Shown here one piece after another: positions 25,013 to 35,079 of a stretch of 64,000 nt of DNA. The number at the start of each line of letters is the position of its first letter. The stretch's first letter is position 1. The position numbers were made by a program, and so were the translations under genes. Under the pieces are notes generated by a model. The model worked only from the letters and a program-made list of their open reading frames with translations. It was not told the origin of the DNA and searched no databases. The DNA lies in the NCBI GenBank assembly GCA_020073305.1, contig JAIQFK010000017.1, forward strand, positions 87,928 to 151,927, given 5' to 3'. Origin of the DNA: Terriglobia bacterium. GTDB taxonomy: Bacteria; Acidobacteriota; Terriglobia; Bryobacterales; Bryobacteraceae.

Positions 25013-26448
25013 ATGGATACCTCCCGGTGAATCACTTCGCGGCCGAACTCGATGGCCCGGCGATTGAGATCCAGCCAGCGCTCGGATTTCGATAGCCGCG
25101 CGAGGGCGCTTGCCACCCACTCGCTTTCGAGCAGACCGGTGGCTTCGAGCATCGCTCCCAGCATCACCATGTTCCCTGCCCTGGTGTCGCCGATTCGGTC
25201 GGCCAGCGCGATAAAAGGCTGCACGATGAACGTGACGTCGGTGCGCATCGCGCCTTCGGGCAACGAGGTTCCGTTGTAAAAAATCCAGCCGCCAGGTTCG
25301 ACCGCCGGCAGAAACTTGCGCAGCGAGGGCTCGTTCATCGCCATCAGCACATTCGGCCGGGAGACCAGCGGCGAATCGATCTCATGATTCGACAGGCGCA
25401 CGTGGCAGTGCGACGTGCCCGAACGCATCTCCGGACCATACGAGGGCAGCCACGAGACTTCGAGCCCGGCATCCAGACCCGCTTCGGCGAGAACCTGCCC
25501 CAGCATCAGCACGCCCTGGCCGCCGAATCCCGCAACTTTGACGCGCAGATCCACGGTTCGGCGGCACGGCGCTGCCGGCGCCAGAGCCGGCGGCCGGCCC
25601 TCCTTGGCGCTGAAGATTTTCGGGAGTTCGTCGAGCGAGGGCGCCGGCACGGGCGCGGGACGAGGCTGCGCTTCTTTCGTTTTGTCGCGAAATACACCCA
25701 GCGGATACACCTTGGTCAGCTCTTCGCGCACCCACTTCTGCGCGTCCGCCGGCTCCATCTTCCAGATCGTCGGGCACGGGGAAAGGATCTCGACGAGCGA
25801 AAAACCGAGCCCCTGCACCTGGTTCGCGATCGCCTTCCTGACGGCTTTGGCCGCTTGCTGGATCATCTTGTTATTGCCCAGCGCCACGCGCTCAATGTAA
25901 ACGGGCGCTTCGAGCGATGAGAGGACTTCCGATACATGCAGCGGATACCCTTCGGTCCACGGGTTGCGGCCGAACGGCGTCGTCGTGGTCTTCTCGCCGA
26001 GCGGCGTGGTGGGAGCCATCTGGCCGCCGGTCATGCCGTAGATTGCGTTGTTGAGGAAGAACACCGTGATCGGCTCGCCCCGGTTGGCGGCATGTAGAAT
26101 TTCCGCCGTTCCGATAGCCGCCAGATCACCGTCACCTTGATAGCTGAGAACGACTCCATGCGGCAGCGCGCGCTTCATGGCGGTTGCCACCGCCGGCGCG
26201 CGCCCGTGGGCGACCTGCACGTTACCCACGTCGAAGTAATAGTAGGCGAAAACCGAACAACCCACCGGGCTCACCAGAATCGTGCGGTCCTGGATGCCCA
26301 GCTCGTCGATGGCTTGCGCGATCAGCTTGTGCGCGATGCCGTGCCCACAACCTGGGCAATAGTGAGTCTGGTGTTGCAGTTCGGCCTTGCGCTCGAAGGA
26401 ATCGTAGAAGCACTTCGCTCTCTGGTGCAGGATGTCGAACTCAGACAT
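25009..26448 (-). CDS. 2-oxoacid:ferredoxin oxidoreductase, fused beta-gamma subunit
   Basis: A 479-residue fusion. Residues 1-~265 are the thiamine-diphosphate-binding beta subunit (C-P-G-C-G-H-G at 31-37, [35 protein letters not shown]). A Pro/Ala-rich linker of about 50 residues follows, then the gamma subunit ([41 protein letters not shown]). In most organisms these are separate genes. The enzyme class oxidises 2-oxoacids to acyl-CoA + CO2 with ferredoxin, or runs in reverse. With ilvE next to it, 2-oxoisovalerate is the likely substrate (VOR type). The start is ATG 26448, overlapping the alpha stop by 8 bp. Confidence 0.9.
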   Translation of the reverse strand: MSEFDILHQRAKCFYDSFERKAELQHQTHYCPGCGHGIAHKLIAQAIDELGIQDRTILVSPVGCSVFAYYYFDVGNVQVAHGRAPAVATAMKRALPHGVVLSYQGDGDLAAIGTAEILHAANRGEPITVFFLNNAIYGMTGGQMAPTTPLGEKTTTTPFGRNPWTEGYPLHVSEVLSSLEAPVYIERVALGNNKMIQQAAKAVRKAIANQVQGLGFSLVEILSPCPTIWKMEPADAQKWVREELTKVYPLGVFRDKTKEAQPRPAPVPAPSLDELPKIFSAKEGRPPALAPAAPCRRTVDLRVKVAGFGGQGVLMLGQVLAEAGLDAGLEVSWLPSYGPEMRSGTSHCHVRLSNHEIDSPLVSRPNVLMAMNEPSLRKFLPAVEPGGWIFYNGTSLPEGAMRTDVTFIVQPFIALADRIGDTRAGNMVMLGAMLEATGLLESEWVASALARLSKSERWLDLNRRAIEFGREVIHREVSI

Positions 26449-27532
26449 GGGCCACCTCCGGAGATTGCCCGCGAACCAGCGAATAGCGCTCGGCAATGTT
26501 GCGGATGACCCCGAGCACCTCTTCCGCCGAGGGAACGCTGCCGCCGGCCCGCCCGTAGAACTCCACGGGCTTACGGCCATTCACCGCCAGGCGCACGTCT
26601 TCGACCATCTTGCCGGTGGAAAGCTCAACCGCCAAAAAAGCCGATGCGGTTCGAGCCAGATCGCCGATCTGTTCCTTCGGAAAGGGATATAACGTGATCG
26701 GACGCATCAGGCCCACCCGCAATCCCTCAGCCCTGGCAAGACGGACCACGGCTTTCAAAATGCGAGCCGCGATGCCGTAGCCGACCAGAACCAGATCCGC
26801 GTCGCCGGTCTCGACCTGCTCGAATCGCACCACCTCAGCTTCCGCGCGCTCGTACTTGGCGGCCAGCTTGCGGACGTGACGCTCCAGCGCATCGGGATCG
26901 AGGTAGATGGAGGTGATCAGGTTCTTTCGCGTCTCGGCGGTGGCCCGCACCGCCCAACTGGGAGGCGGCGGCAGGATTGCGCGCTCCGGAAACTCGACCG
27001 GCTCCATCATCTGGCCGATGAAACTGTCTGCCAGTACGAACACCGGATTGCGGTATTGGTCGGCGAGTTCGAACGCCAGCGTGGTGAGGTCGCACATTTC
27101 CTGCACGGAATCGGGAGCGAGAACCAGAGTGTGGTAGCAGCCGTGGCCCCCGCCCTTCACAACCTGCATGTAATCGCCCTGCTCCGGCGCGATGTTGCCC
27201 AAGCCTGGCCCGCCGCGCATAATGTCGGCAATTACGCACGGCAACTCCGACCCCGCCAGGTAACTGATGCCTTCCTGCATGAGGCTGATGCCGGGGCCGC
27301 TTGAGGAGGTCATGCACCGCACACCCGCCGAGGCCGCCCCGTAGAGCATGTTCACGGCGGCGGTTTCGCTCTCCGCTTGCAGAAATGCGCCTCCCGCTTG
27401 CGGCATGTAGTAGGCAGCGGCTTCCGAAATCTCGCTGGCCGGCGTGATGGGATAGGCGTAGAAGGCGCGGCAACCGGCCAGAATCGCCCCTCTCACCACC
27501 GCTTCATTGCCCTTGATCAGTTGTTTTGGCAT
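26441..27532 (-). CDS. 2-oxoacid:ferredoxin oxidoreductase, alpha subunit
   Basis: A 363-residue subunit starting at ATG 27532 (a longer frame to 27661 lies inside the ferredoxin gene). Signatures are [70 protein letters not shown], and [23 protein letters not shown]. These are the pyrimidine-binding domain and domain II of KorA/VorA proteins. It forms the heterooligomer with the upstream ferredoxin-like delta subunit and the downstream beta-gamma fusion. Confidence 0.92.
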   Translation of the reverse strand: MPKQLIKGNEAVVRGAILAGCRAFYAYPITPASEISEAAAYYMPQAGGAFLQAESETAAVNMLYGAASAGVRCMTSSSGPGISLMQEGISYLAGSELPCVIADIMRGGPGLGNIAPEQGDYMQVVKGGGHGCYHTLVLAPDSVQEMCDLTTLAFELADQYRNPVFVLADSFIGQMMEPVEFPERAILPPPPSWAVRATAETRKNLITSIYLDPDALERHVRKLAAKYERAEAEVVRFEQVETGDADLVLVGYGIAARILKAVVRLARAEGLRVGLMRPITLYPFPKEQIGDLARTASAFLAVELSTGKMVEDVRLAVNGRKPVEFYGRAGGSVPSAEEVLGVIRNIAERYSLVRGQSPEVAHV

Positions 27533-27545
27533 CGGCGAAGCTCCT

Positions 27546-27818
27546 TCAAGCGGCCACCAGTTCCGGTTGCGTTGCGCGGGGCGCCGCGGCTCTTTTGTAA
27601 ACCGCGATGGCGCCCGGCTCCGGACACGCATAGAAGCACAGGCCGCAGCCATTGCAGCCATGGCCGGCGTATACGGCGGGATGGTAGCCGAAGCGGTTGA
27701 GCGAATCAGATTGCCGGAGGACGCCCAATGCGCAGGAAATCACACATAAGCCGCAGCCCTTACACTCGTCCGCGTTGATGGCCACCGAACCTTTATCCGG
27801 CCTGGCAATGTCACTCAT
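27546..27818 (-). CDS. Two-[4Fe-4S] ferredoxin, delta subunit of the oxidoreductase
   Basis: A 90-residue protein with two cluster motifs, [11 protein letters not shown] and [15 protein letters not shown]. The second cluster lacks nothing: four Cys per motif are present. The short C-terminal tail is Ala/Pro-rich. It carries electrons from the thiamine site to soluble ferredoxin. First of the oxidoreductase genes, 8 bp after the CoA-transferase stop. Confidence 0.92.
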   Translation of the reverse strand: MSDIARPDKGSVAINADECKGCGLCVISCALGVLRQSDSLNRFGYHPAVYAGHGCNGCGLCFYACPEPGAIAVYKRAAAPRATQPELVAA

Positions 27819-27826
27819 GGGTCCTC

Positions 27827-29146
27827 CTAATGGACGAGCGCGGCCCGCGAATCGAGATAATGGGCGCGCTCGGCAAAATCAAACAGCTCATTGTGGAACT
27901 TCGGATCGGCAATCGCGATCAGTGCCTCAGCCCGCTGGCGGATGTTCTTGCCATGCAGGTCCGCGATTCCGTGCTCGGTGACGACGTAATGCACATCAGC
28001 GCGCGTGGTGACCACCCCGGCGCCTGGCTGCAGCATAGGAACAATGCGCGAAACCGTGGCGTCTTTGCCCGAGGACGGGAGCGCGATGATCGGCTTGCCG
28101 CCTTTGGACCGCGCCGCGCCGCGCATGAAATCGAGCTGCCCACCGAACCCGCTGTACGGCTTGAGGCCGATCGAATCGGCGCAAACCTGCCCGGTGAGGT
28201 CGACCTCGATCGCCGAATTGATGGCGATCATCCGGTCATTGTGAGCGATGATGTACGGATCATTGGTGTAGTAGGTCGGGTGCAGCTCGAAAATCGGGTT
28301 TTCGTGCAGGAACGTGAACAAGCGCCTGGTGCCCAGCACGAATCCGACGACGATCTTGCCGCGGTGAATGTTCTTTCTTTCGCCGGTCAGTACGCCCGCT
28401 TCGATCAGGTCGATCACACCGTCGGAGCACATCTCGCTGTGTACCCCGAGCGCTTTGCGATCTCGCAAATACCGGAGCACCGCGTCCGGGATCGCCCCAA
28501 TTCCTGTCTGAAGCACCGCGCCATCGGGGATCAATGAAGCCACGTTCGCGGCAATCCGTTCTTCGATCGCCGTTGCCTGCGGCACGGGCAATTCGAGTAA
28601 AGGACGGTCCGTTTCCACGACGGCCGCTACCTTGCTGACGTGCAGAAACGTGTCGCCCAAGGACCTGGGCATCTGGCGGTTCACTTCCGCAACCACGCTG
28701 CGGGCACACTGGGCAGCCGTGAGCGTGCAATCGACGCTCGTGCCCAGGCTCAGAAACCCGTGATCGTCCGGCGGCCCGGTTTGGATGAACGCCACATCGA
28801 TGGGAATCTTCCGGAAGCGGAACAGCTCCTCGATTTCGCTCAGAAGAATGGGCGTATAGTCCGCGCGGCCTTCCGCCACCGCGCCTCGCGTATTCGCTCC
28901 CAGGAAAAGCCCGTTATGCCGGAAGTGCCCCTCGTATTCCGGCCGGGTGTAGGCGGCGCTGCCGAAGGTCAGCATATGCATGATCTCGACATCGCGAAGT
29001 ACGGGCGCGCGTTCGAGAAGCGCTTCAACCAGGATTTCCGGTGTCGCGCAGCCTTCGTGGACCCACACCCGATCGCCGGAGCGGACTGCCTCCACGGCTC
29101 CTCTTGCGGTGGTGACCTTTTGCCGAAATTCGTCCCGCCAGCTCAT
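27827..29146 (-). CDS. Acetyl-CoA hydrolase / acyl-CoA:acetate CoA-transferase family protein
   Basis: A 439-residue enzyme of the class I CoA-transferase / 4-hydroxybutyrate CoA-transferase type. The start is ATG 29146 with GGAGG nine bases upstream. Signatures are GDRVWVHEGCATPEILVEALLERA, PNGA-like region LQTGIGAIPDAVLRYLRDRKALGVHSEMCSDG (the glutamate of H-S-E-M is the likely CoA-thioester-forming residue) and YVVTEHGIADLHGKNIRQRAEALI. As first gene of the operon it could exchange CoA between isobutyryl- or isovaleryl-CoA, made by the oxidoreductase, and acetate, conserving the thioester energy. Confidence 0.87.
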   Translation of the reverse strand: MSWRDEFRQKVTTARGAVEAVRSGDRVWVHEGCATPEILVEALLERAPVLRDVEIMHMLTFGSAAYTRPEYEGHFRHNGLFLGANTRGAVAEGRADYTPILLSEIEELFRFRKIPIDVAFIQTGPPDDHGFLSLGTSVDCTLTAAQCARSVVAEVNRQMPRSLGDTFLHVSKVAAVVETDRPLLELPVPQATAIEERIAANVASLIPDGAVLQTGIGAIPDAVLRYLRDRKALGVHSEMCSDGVIDLIEAGVLTGERKNIHRGKIVVGFVLGTRRLFTFLHENPIFELHPTYYTNDPYIIAHNDRMIAINSAIEVDLTGQVCADSIGLKPYSGFGGQLDFMRGAARSKGGKPIIALPSSGKDATVSRIVPMLQPGAGVVTTRADVHYVVTEHGIADLHGKNIRQRAEALIAIADPKFHNELFDFAERAHYLDSRAALVH

Positions 29147-29189
29147 GACTGGACGCCTCCAAAATCCGGAAAGCAGGTGGCTAGCCAGC

Positions 29190-29245
29190 AAATCTCAACA
29201 ATTTAAACTGTTTATTTACAATATGTTAACAGGATAAAGATACAG
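29190..29245. promoter_or_regulatory. AT-rich divergent promoter region between the oxidoreductase operon and hypA
   Basis: A short AT-rich block in otherwise GC-rich DNA, within a 259-bp divergent gap. On the minus strand TTAACA is followed after 17 bases by TTAAAT, a fair -35/-10 pair for the CoA-transferase operon. On the plus strand TTTACA is followed after 17 bases by AGATAC. The remaining 160 bp before hypA show no gene that I can support. Confidence 0.4.
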
Positions 29246-29405
29246 TGGAATGATGCTGCGGCGTAAAAAGCCCCACTTCCGGGTGCTGCTATTGACCCAG
29301 AATGAATGCGGAGACTGTTCCCGCCTAATGCCAACTTATTAATTTTCGAAGCATTTACGAGTTGGTCGAATAGGTGCGAACCTTGAAGTTGAGAACACCT
29401 TTCCC

Positions 29406-29771
29406 GTGCACGAACTTTCGATAGCCGAAAGCATTCTGGACATTGCGGCGGCAGAGGCGGCAACCCATCATGCGGCGGCCGTCACGACCATCAAGGTCCG
29501 GCTGGGTAATTTCACGGGTGTGGTACGGGAAGCGCTGGAATTCGCATTTGAAATCGCCCGGCAAGGCACGGTGGCAGCATCCGCCACGCTGGAGATTGAG
29601 AGCGTGCCTCTCAGGACCCGCTGCCCTTCGTGTGATATGACAGGCTCATCAGATTTCTGCTTCATCTGCGAGCGCTGCGGCACGCCACTGGACATCCTTT
29701 CCGGCCGCGAGATGCAGGTGGAGTCCATCGAACTGGCTGAAGAGGAGGTCCCATGGATCGCGTCTCGGTAG
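29406..29771 (+). CDS. hypA: Hydrogenase nickel-insertion protein HypA
   Basis: A 121-residue metallochaperone starting at GTG 29406, giving M-H-E-L-S-I-A: the N-terminal Met-His pair that binds nickel in HypA. The zinc site is made of C-P-S-C and C-E-R-C. It hands Ni2+ to the [NiFe]-hydrogenase large subunit together with HypB. First gene of hypABFCDE; the end overlaps hypB by 19 bp. Confidence 0.94.
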   Translation: MHELSIAESILDIAAAEAATHHAAAVTTIKVRLGNFTGVVREALEFAFEIARQGTVAASATLEIESVPLRTRCPSCDMTGSSDFCFICERCGTPLDILSGREMQVESIELAEEEVPWIASR

Positions 29772-30436
29772 TTACTGACATCCGGCAGGCGAATCAGAAC
29801 GCCGCCCACGAGAACCGCAAGGTGTTCGACAAGTGCGGGAGCTGTGTCATTAATCTCATGTCGGCTCCGGGCGCGGGCAAAACGTCCGTGCTCGAAGCGA
29901 CGATCCGGGAGATCGCGCCATCGTTTAAAGTGGCGGTCATCGAAGGCGACCTGGAGACGACTTTCGATTCGGACCGAATCCGCGCCATGGGTGTGCCGGC
30001 CCATCAGATCACGACGGGCAGCGTCTGCCACCTGGATGCGCGAATGGTGGCGAAGGCGCTGGCTGTATTTCCTCCGGACGGCGCTGACTTGGTGGTCATC
30101 GAAAACGTAGGCAACCTGGTATGTCCCGCGGAATTCAATCTCGGCGAAGACCTGCGCGTGATGGTTTTTAGCGTGGTGGAGGGGGCGGATAAGCCCAAGA
30201 AATATCCGCTCATGTTCCACACCTCGGATGTTGTGCTCTTGAACAAAATCGATCTGCTGCCGTATTCGGGAGTCGCGCTCAGCGAGTTGTTGAGGAACGT
30301 GGTGGAAGTGAACCCGCGCGCGGCGATCTTTCCCATTTCCTGCCGGACCGGAGAGGGAATGGAGGGCTGGATCGGCTGGCTGACGCAAGAGCTAAAGACA
30401 CGAAGCCGCCAGGCGCTATCCACTTTGAAGACGTGA
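29753..30436 (+). CDS. hypB: Hydrogenase maturation GTPase HypB
   Basis: A 227-residue SIMIBI-class GTPase. P-loop is S-A-P-G-A-G-K-T-S, followed by VAVIEGDLETTFDSDRI, the C-H-L-D metal-binding motif (Cys-His) of HypB, ENVGNLVCPAEF, and N-K-I-D-L-L as G4. There is no N-terminal His-rich or CCxxC nickel-storage motif, so it is the short form. A GAGGAGG site inside hypA precedes ATG 29753. Confidence 0.95.
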   Translation: MDRVSVVTDIRQANQNAAHENRKVFDKCGSCVINLMSAPGAGKTSVLEATIREIAPSFKVAVIEGDLETTFDSDRIRAMGVPAHQITTGSVCHLDARMVAKALAVFPPDGADLVVIENVGNLVCPAEFNLGEDLRVMVFSVVEGADKPKKYPLMFHTSDVVLLNKIDLLPYSGVALSELLRNVVEVNPRAAIFPISCRTGEGMEGWIGWLTQELKTRSRQALSTLKT

Positions 30437-32643
30437 TGCCGGTTGCGGAAACCACGGTGGTGCGTGTGCGGGTGGCCTTGGGCGGGACCGTGCAAGGCGT
30501 GGGGTTTCGCCCGTTCGTGTACCGTCTGGCCAGAGAGTTGGAACTTACCGGCTGGGTGTGCAACTCGAGCGCCGGCCTCGTGGTGGAAGCCGAGGGCGCT
30601 CCGGCGCGGGTGGATCGCTTCCTGGAGCGGCTGGAGGCGGAGATGCCTGCGGCCGCGGTCGTACTGACCCGCGAGACCGCGATTCTGGCTCCGGCTGGCT
30701 TCCGTAATTTTGAAATCCGCTCGTCCGACGAAGAGGCCTCCAAAATCGCCGGCGTGTTGCCGGACCTGGCGACCTGCCCGGCGTGCCTCCAGGAACTGAA
30801 CGATCCGTCCAACCGCCGTTACGGTTATCCTTTCACCAACTGCACGCTCTGCGGGCCGCGGTACACCATCATTGACGACATCCCATACGACCGCCCGCGC
30901 ACGACGATGCGCGCATTCGTCATGTGCCCGGAATGCCAGCGCGAGTATACGGATCCGGCGGATCGGCGTTTTCACGCGCAGCCGAATGCCTGCCCGCGTT
31001 GCGGACCGCGGTTGTGGGTGGAAGAGCCGGGCGCAGGCGAGCCCATCGAGAAAGCGGCTCACATCATCCAGACCGGCGGCATCGTGGCGCTGAAGGGAAT
31101 CGGCGGGTTTCAGTTGCTGGTGGACGCACGGCAGACGGACGCCGTCGCACGTTTGCGCGGGCGCAAGCACCGCGAAGAAAAACCGCTGGCTGTGATGATG
31201 CCGACGCTGGAAATGGTTCGCGCGTACTGCCATGTGTCGGGCGCCGAGGAGCGCCTGCTCACGTCGCGCGCGGCGCCCATCGTGCTGCTACGCCCGAACG
31301 GTGGCTCTGGCATCGCGCCGAATGTGGCGGGGTCTTCTCCGTATCTGGGTGTGATGCTGCCGTACTCGCCTTTGCATCACCTTCTGATGAGAGAGTGCGA
31401 TTTTCCGATCGTCGCCACCAGTGGCAACCTGAGCGACGAGCCGATCGCGACCACCAATGAAGAGGCGCGCGCGCGTCTGGGACAGATCGCGGATCTGTTC
31501 GTCATGCACGACCGGCCTATTGCCCGCCCGTGCGATGATTCGGTGGCGCGCGTGGTCCGCGGCCGGGAAAGCGTGATGCGACGCGCAAGAGGATACGCGC
31601 CCTTACCGGTCTACGTGGGGCGCGATCTGCCAGCGGTGCTGGCGGTGGGTGGCCACCTCAAAAATACCGTGGCCATCGCAGCCGGCCGTCAGGTTTTTTT
31701 GAGCCAGCACGTGGGAGACCTGGATACCCCGGAAGCGCGACACGCATTCGAGCGCGCCATTGACGACCTGTGCCGGCTGTATTGCTTTCGGCCGGAGGTG
31801 GTGGCGTGCGATCTGCATCCCGACTATGCGTCGACGCGCTGGGCGCAATCGTGCGGGCTATCGGTGGTCGAGATTCAACACCACCAGGCGCACGCGGCTG
31901 CTTGCGCCGCCGAAAACGGGATCGAGGGCACGTACCTGGGAGTTTCCTGGGATGGTACCGGTTATGGAATCGACGGCACGGTTTGGGGCGGCGAATTTTT
32001 TCTTGCAGACGGAGCGAAGTTCGAACGCATCGCTCATTTGCGTCCGTTCCGGCTGCCCGGCGGCGAAGCAGCCGTGAGAGAGGGCTGGCGCTCGGCCGCC
32101 AGCGTGCAATGGGCCGCGCTGGGAGCGGACGCGGTGGGCGATCGTCCGGAACGATCGGTTCTGTTGCGGATGCTCGAACGCGGAATCAATGCGCCGTGGA
32201 CGACCAGCGTGGGCCGGCTGTTCGACGCGGTGGCTTCGATGGCGGGCATCGCGCAGGAAAGCCGTTTCGAGGGGCAAGCGGCGATGCGGCTCGAACGCCA
32301 GATCGGGGAGCTTGCCACCGACGAGAGTTATTCGCTGCCCGATGGAGATTGGGCGCCGCTAATCGAGGCCGTGCACCAGGACGTGACTCGCGGTGAACCG
32401 ACGGCGCGCATCGCAGCGCGCTTTCATAATGCTCTGGCAAACTGGATTGTGAGCGTTGCGGGGCGCGCCGGCGTGCCCCAGGTCGCGCTCAGCGGCGGGG
32501 TTTTCCAGAATGGATATCTGGTGGAGCGCGCGACGGCGTTGCTCGAAGCGCGCGGATTTCAAGTGTACACGCATCAGCGCGTTCCTCCCAACGACGGCGG
32601 GATCGCGCTGGGACAGGCCGTGATTGCGGCCTTACGAGGTTGA
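30433..32643 (+). CDS. hypF: Carbamoyltransferase HypF
   Basis: A 736-residue protein that makes the carbamoyl precursor of the cyanide ligands of [NiFe] hydrogenase. Domains in order: acylphosphatase (GGTVQGVGFRPFVYRLA), two zinc-finger pairs (C-P-A-C...C-T-L-C and C-P-E-C...C-P-R-C), YrdC-like (KGIGGFQLLVDA, KHREEKPLAVM), and Kae1/carbamoyltransferase domain (HHQAHAAACAAENG, SWDGTGYGIDGTVWGGEFF, ALSGGVFQN). It overlaps the hypB stop; either GTG 30433 or ATG 30436 could start. Confidence 0.95.
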   Translation: MMPVAETTVVRVRVALGGTVQGVGFRPFVYRLARELELTGWVCNSSAGLVVEAEGAPARVDRFLERLEAEMPAAAVVLTRETAILAPAGFRNFEIRSSDEEASKIAGVLPDLATCPACLQELNDPSNRRYGYPFTNCTLCGPRYTIIDDIPYDRPRTTMRAFVMCPECQREYTDPADRRFHAQPNACPRCGPRLWVEEPGAGEPIEKAAHIIQTGGIVALKGIGGFQLLVDARQTDAVARLRGRKHREEKPLAVMMPTLEMVRAYCHVSGAEERLLTSRAAPIVLLRPNGGSGIAPNVAGSSPYLGVMLPYSPLHHLLMRECDFPIVATSGNLSDEPIATTNEEARARLGQIADLFVMHDRPIARPCDDSVARVVRGRESVMRRARGYAPLPVYVGRDLPAVLAVGGHLKNTVAIAAGRQVFLSQHVGDLDTPEARHAFERAIDDLCRLYCFRPEVVACDLHPDYASTRWAQSCGLSVVEIQHHQAHAAACAAENGIEGTYLGVSWDGTGYGIDGTVWGGEFFLADGAKFERIAHLRPFRLPGGEAAVREGWRSAASVQWAALGADAVGDRPERSVLLRMLERGINAPWTTSVGRLFDAVASMAGIAQESRFEGQAAMRLERQIGELATDESYSLPDGDWAPLIEAVHQDVTRGEPTARIAARFHNALANWIVSVAGRAGVPQVALSGGVFQNGYLVERATALLEARGFQVYTHQRVPPNDGGIALGQAVIAALRG

Positions 32644-32646
32644 CTT

Positions 32647-32922
32647 ATGTGTCTGGCAGTACCCGGAAGAGTGGTCAGCATCATTGAAGAGGCCGGACTC
32701 GGCTTGCGCCGGGGCAAAGTCGATTTCGGCGGCGTGCAGAAAGAAATCTGCCTGGCTTACACACCCGAGGCTTCGGTGGGCAACTATGTGCTGGTTCACG
32801 TGGGCTTCGCTTTGAGTGTCGTCGATGAAGACGAAGCTCGCAAGATTTTCGACACATTAACTGAGATGCAGCGGCTCGAGGAACTCGAAGGCGCGGACGA
32901 TCTGACGGAGACGGGACCATGA
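32647..32922 (+). CDS. hypC: Hydrogenase assembly chaperone HypC
   Basis: A 91-residue chaperone starting M-C-L-A-V-P-G; the N-terminal Cys2 binds the iron centre and the hydrogenase precursor. GAGG lies upstream and the stop overlaps hypD as ATGA. It forms the scaffold complex with HypD for Fe(CN)2CO assembly. The C-terminal extension is acidic. Confidence 0.95.
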   Translation: MCLAVPGRVVSIIEEAGLGLRRGKVDFGGVQKEICLAYTPEASVGNYVLVHVGFALSVVDEDEARKIFDTLTEMQRLEELEGADDLTETGP

Positions 32923-34052
32923 AATTCCTGGACGAGTATCGCGACAGCGCTGCCGCCACGCAGCTCGCGCACTCCATTCGCAAGACGGTGCACCGCCCCT
33001 GGACGCTGATGGAAGTCTGCGGAGGCCAGACGCACACCATCGTCAAGAGCGGGTTGATGGATTTGATTCCGTCCGAAGTGACGCTGGTCCACGGCCCGGG
33101 GTGCCCGGTCTGCGTGACGCCGCTCGAGTTGATTGACAAGGCCATGGCCATCGCCGCGCGGCCGGAGACTATATTTTGTTCTTTCGGCGACATGCTCCGG
33201 GTGCCAGGCTCCGCGAAGAGCCTGCTCGAAGTCAAGGCGCAGGGCGCGGACGTCCGCATGGTCTACTCGCCGCTCGATGCGCTGAAGCTTGCTCGCGCTC
33301 ATCCTTCGCGCGAAGTCGTCTTCTTCGCGGTCGGCTTTGAGACCACCGCGCCCGCGAACGCCATGGCCGTCTGGCAGGCGGAGCGCGAGGGAATCCGCAA
33401 TTTCTCCATCCTGGTGGCGCACGTGCTGGTTCCGCCCGCGATGGAAGCCATCTTAAGCTCGGCGAACTGCCGCATCCAGGGATTCCTGGCGGCGGGGCAC
33501 GTGTGCACGGTGATGGGCTGGGAGGAGTACGAGCCGATCAGCCGCCGCTGGCATGTGCCGATCGTGGTGACCGGCTTTGAGCCGCTGGATCTGCTGGAAG
33601 GCGTGCAGATGGCGGTGGCGCAACTGGAGGAGGGGCGCGCCGAGGTCGAAAACCAGTACCGGCGAGCGGTGAAGCGCGAGGGCAACCGCCCGGCGCAGCA
33701 GCGGATCGCGGAGGTGTTCGAGATCGCTCCGCGACAGTGGCGAGGCATCGGCGAGATTCCTGCGAGCGGGCTGCGATTGCGCGAACGCTACCGGGCCTTC
33801 GATGCGGAGCAGCGTTTCGCGGTGGGCGTGACAACGGTTGAGGAATCGAGCGAGTGCATTGCCGGACTGGTTTTGCAGGGGCTGAAAAAGCCTTTTGAAT
33901 GCCCGGCCTTTGGCACGCGATGCACGCCGGAAACGCCGCTGGGCGCACCCATGGTTTCCTCCGAAGGAGCGTGCGCGGCGTATTATCTCTACGGAAGGCA
34001 CAAGCATGAAAGAAGTGAATCTGAGCTGCCCCGTGCCGCGTCCCGCGGATGA
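32919..34052 (+). CDS. hypD: Hydrogenase maturation iron-sulfur protein HypD
   Basis: A 377-residue protein with the diagnostic motifs [26 protein letters not shown], and the C-terminal cluster-binding [12 protein letters not shown]...[13 protein letters not shown]. It carries a [4Fe-4S] cluster and receives cyanide on iron with HypC. It overlaps hypE by 47 bp. Confidence 0.95.
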   Translation: MKFLDEYRDSAAATQLAHSIRKTVHRPWTLMEVCGGQTHTIVKSGLMDLIPSEVTLVHGPGCPVCVTPLELIDKAMAIAARPETIFCSFGDMLRVPGSAKSLLEVKAQGADVRMVYSPLDALKLARAHPSREVVFFAVGFETTAPANAMAVWQAEREGIRNFSILVAHVLVPPAMEAILSSANCRIQGFLAAGHVCTVMGWEEYEPISRRWHVPIVVTGFEPLDLLEGVQMAVAQLEEGRAEVENQYRRAVKREGNRPAQQRIAEVFEIAPRQWRGIGEIPASGLRLRERYRAFDAEQRFAVGVTTVEESSECIAGLVLQGLKKPFECPAFGTRCTPETPLGAPMVSSEGACAAYYLYGRHKHERSESELPRAASRG

Positions 34053-35052
34053 CATCGTTCTGCTGGCGCACGGCGGCGGGGGCAAGCTCACCAACCAGCT
34101 CATCGAGCGGATCTTTCTTCCCGCTTTTGCGTGCACGCCGCTCGAGGCCCGGCACGATGGCGCGGCGCTCGATCTGAACGGGCAACGCCTGGCATTCACC
34201 ACGGATTCCTACGTGGTGCGGCCGCTCGTGTTTCCCGGCGGGACCATCGGCGACCTGGCGGTGAACGGCACGGTGAATGACCTCGCCATGTGCGGTGCGC
34301 GGCCGCTGTACTTGAGCGCAGGTTTCATCCTGGAAGAAGGACTGCCCCTGGAAACGCTGCGCACGGTGGTGGAGAGCATGCGCACGGCAGCCGCGAGAGC
34401 GGCGGTGCAACTGGTCACTGGCGACACCAAAGTAGTGGACAAGGGTAAAGGCGACGGGATTTTCATCAACACCGCGGGTATCGGGGTCATCGAGGCCAGC
34501 GCCGCAATCAGCCCGGCCGCGGTTTGCGCCGGAGACGCCATCATCGTGAGCGGCGATTTGGGTGCACACGGCGTGGCCATTCTCTCGGTGCGCGAGGGCC
34601 TGGAGTTCGAAGCGCCGGTGGAGAGCGATACGGCGCCGCTTTGGGAGCCGGTCGAGGCGCTTCTCAAAGCTGGAATCGAAGTGCACTGCCTGCGTGACTT
34701 GACGCGCGGCGGATTGTCGTCAGCACTGAATGAAATTGCAGCGGCGGCAAGAGTAGGCATGGAAATTTCCGAGCGGGCTGTGCCGGTAAGAGAGGTGGTA
34801 CGCGGGGCGTGCGAGATCCTGGGTCTCGATCCGCTTTACGTGGCGAACGAGGGCCGGTTTGCGGCGATTGTTGCGGGGCAGGATGCGGAGCGGGCGCTGG
34901 AATTGTTGCGCGGTCATCCGATGTGTGCGAGTGCGGCGCGGATCGGCGTAGTCACGGACACGCCGGCCGGTATGGTGACGCTCGAAAGCCGCGTCGGCGG
35001 GCGCCGCGTACTGGATATGCTGAGCGGGGAGCAATTGCCAAGGATTTGCTAA
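34006..35052 (+). CDS. hypE: Carbamoyl dehydratase HypE
   Basis: A 348-residue PurM-like ATPase that turns the carbamoyl group on its own C-terminal Cys into thiocyanate. The C-terminus is P-R-I-C, ending in the required Cys. Other marks: [36 protein letters not shown], and [16 protein letters not shown] start at ATG 34006 (GGAAGG upstream); a frame open to 33895 overlaps hypD too far. Last gene of the operon, convergent with the Fic gene 27 bp away. Confidence 0.94.
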   Translation: MKEVNLSCPVPRPADDIVLLAHGGGGKLTNQLIERIFLPAFACTPLEARHDGAALDLNGQRLAFTTDSYVVRPLVFPGGTIGDLAVNGTVNDLAMCGARPLYLSAGFILEEGLPLETLRTVVESMRTAAARAAVQLVTGDTKVVDKGKGDGIFINTAGIGVIEASAAISPAAVCAGDAIIVSGDLGAHGVAILSVREGLEFEAPVESDTAPLWEPVEALLKAGIEVHCLRDLTRGGLSSALNEIAAAARVGMEISERAVPVREVVRGACEILGLDPLYVANEGRFAAIVAGQDAERALELLRGHPMCASAARIGVVTDTPAGMVTLESRVGGRRVLDMLSGEQLPRIC

Positions 35053-35079
35053 ACGGCCGGGGGCGCACGGCAACCCAGA

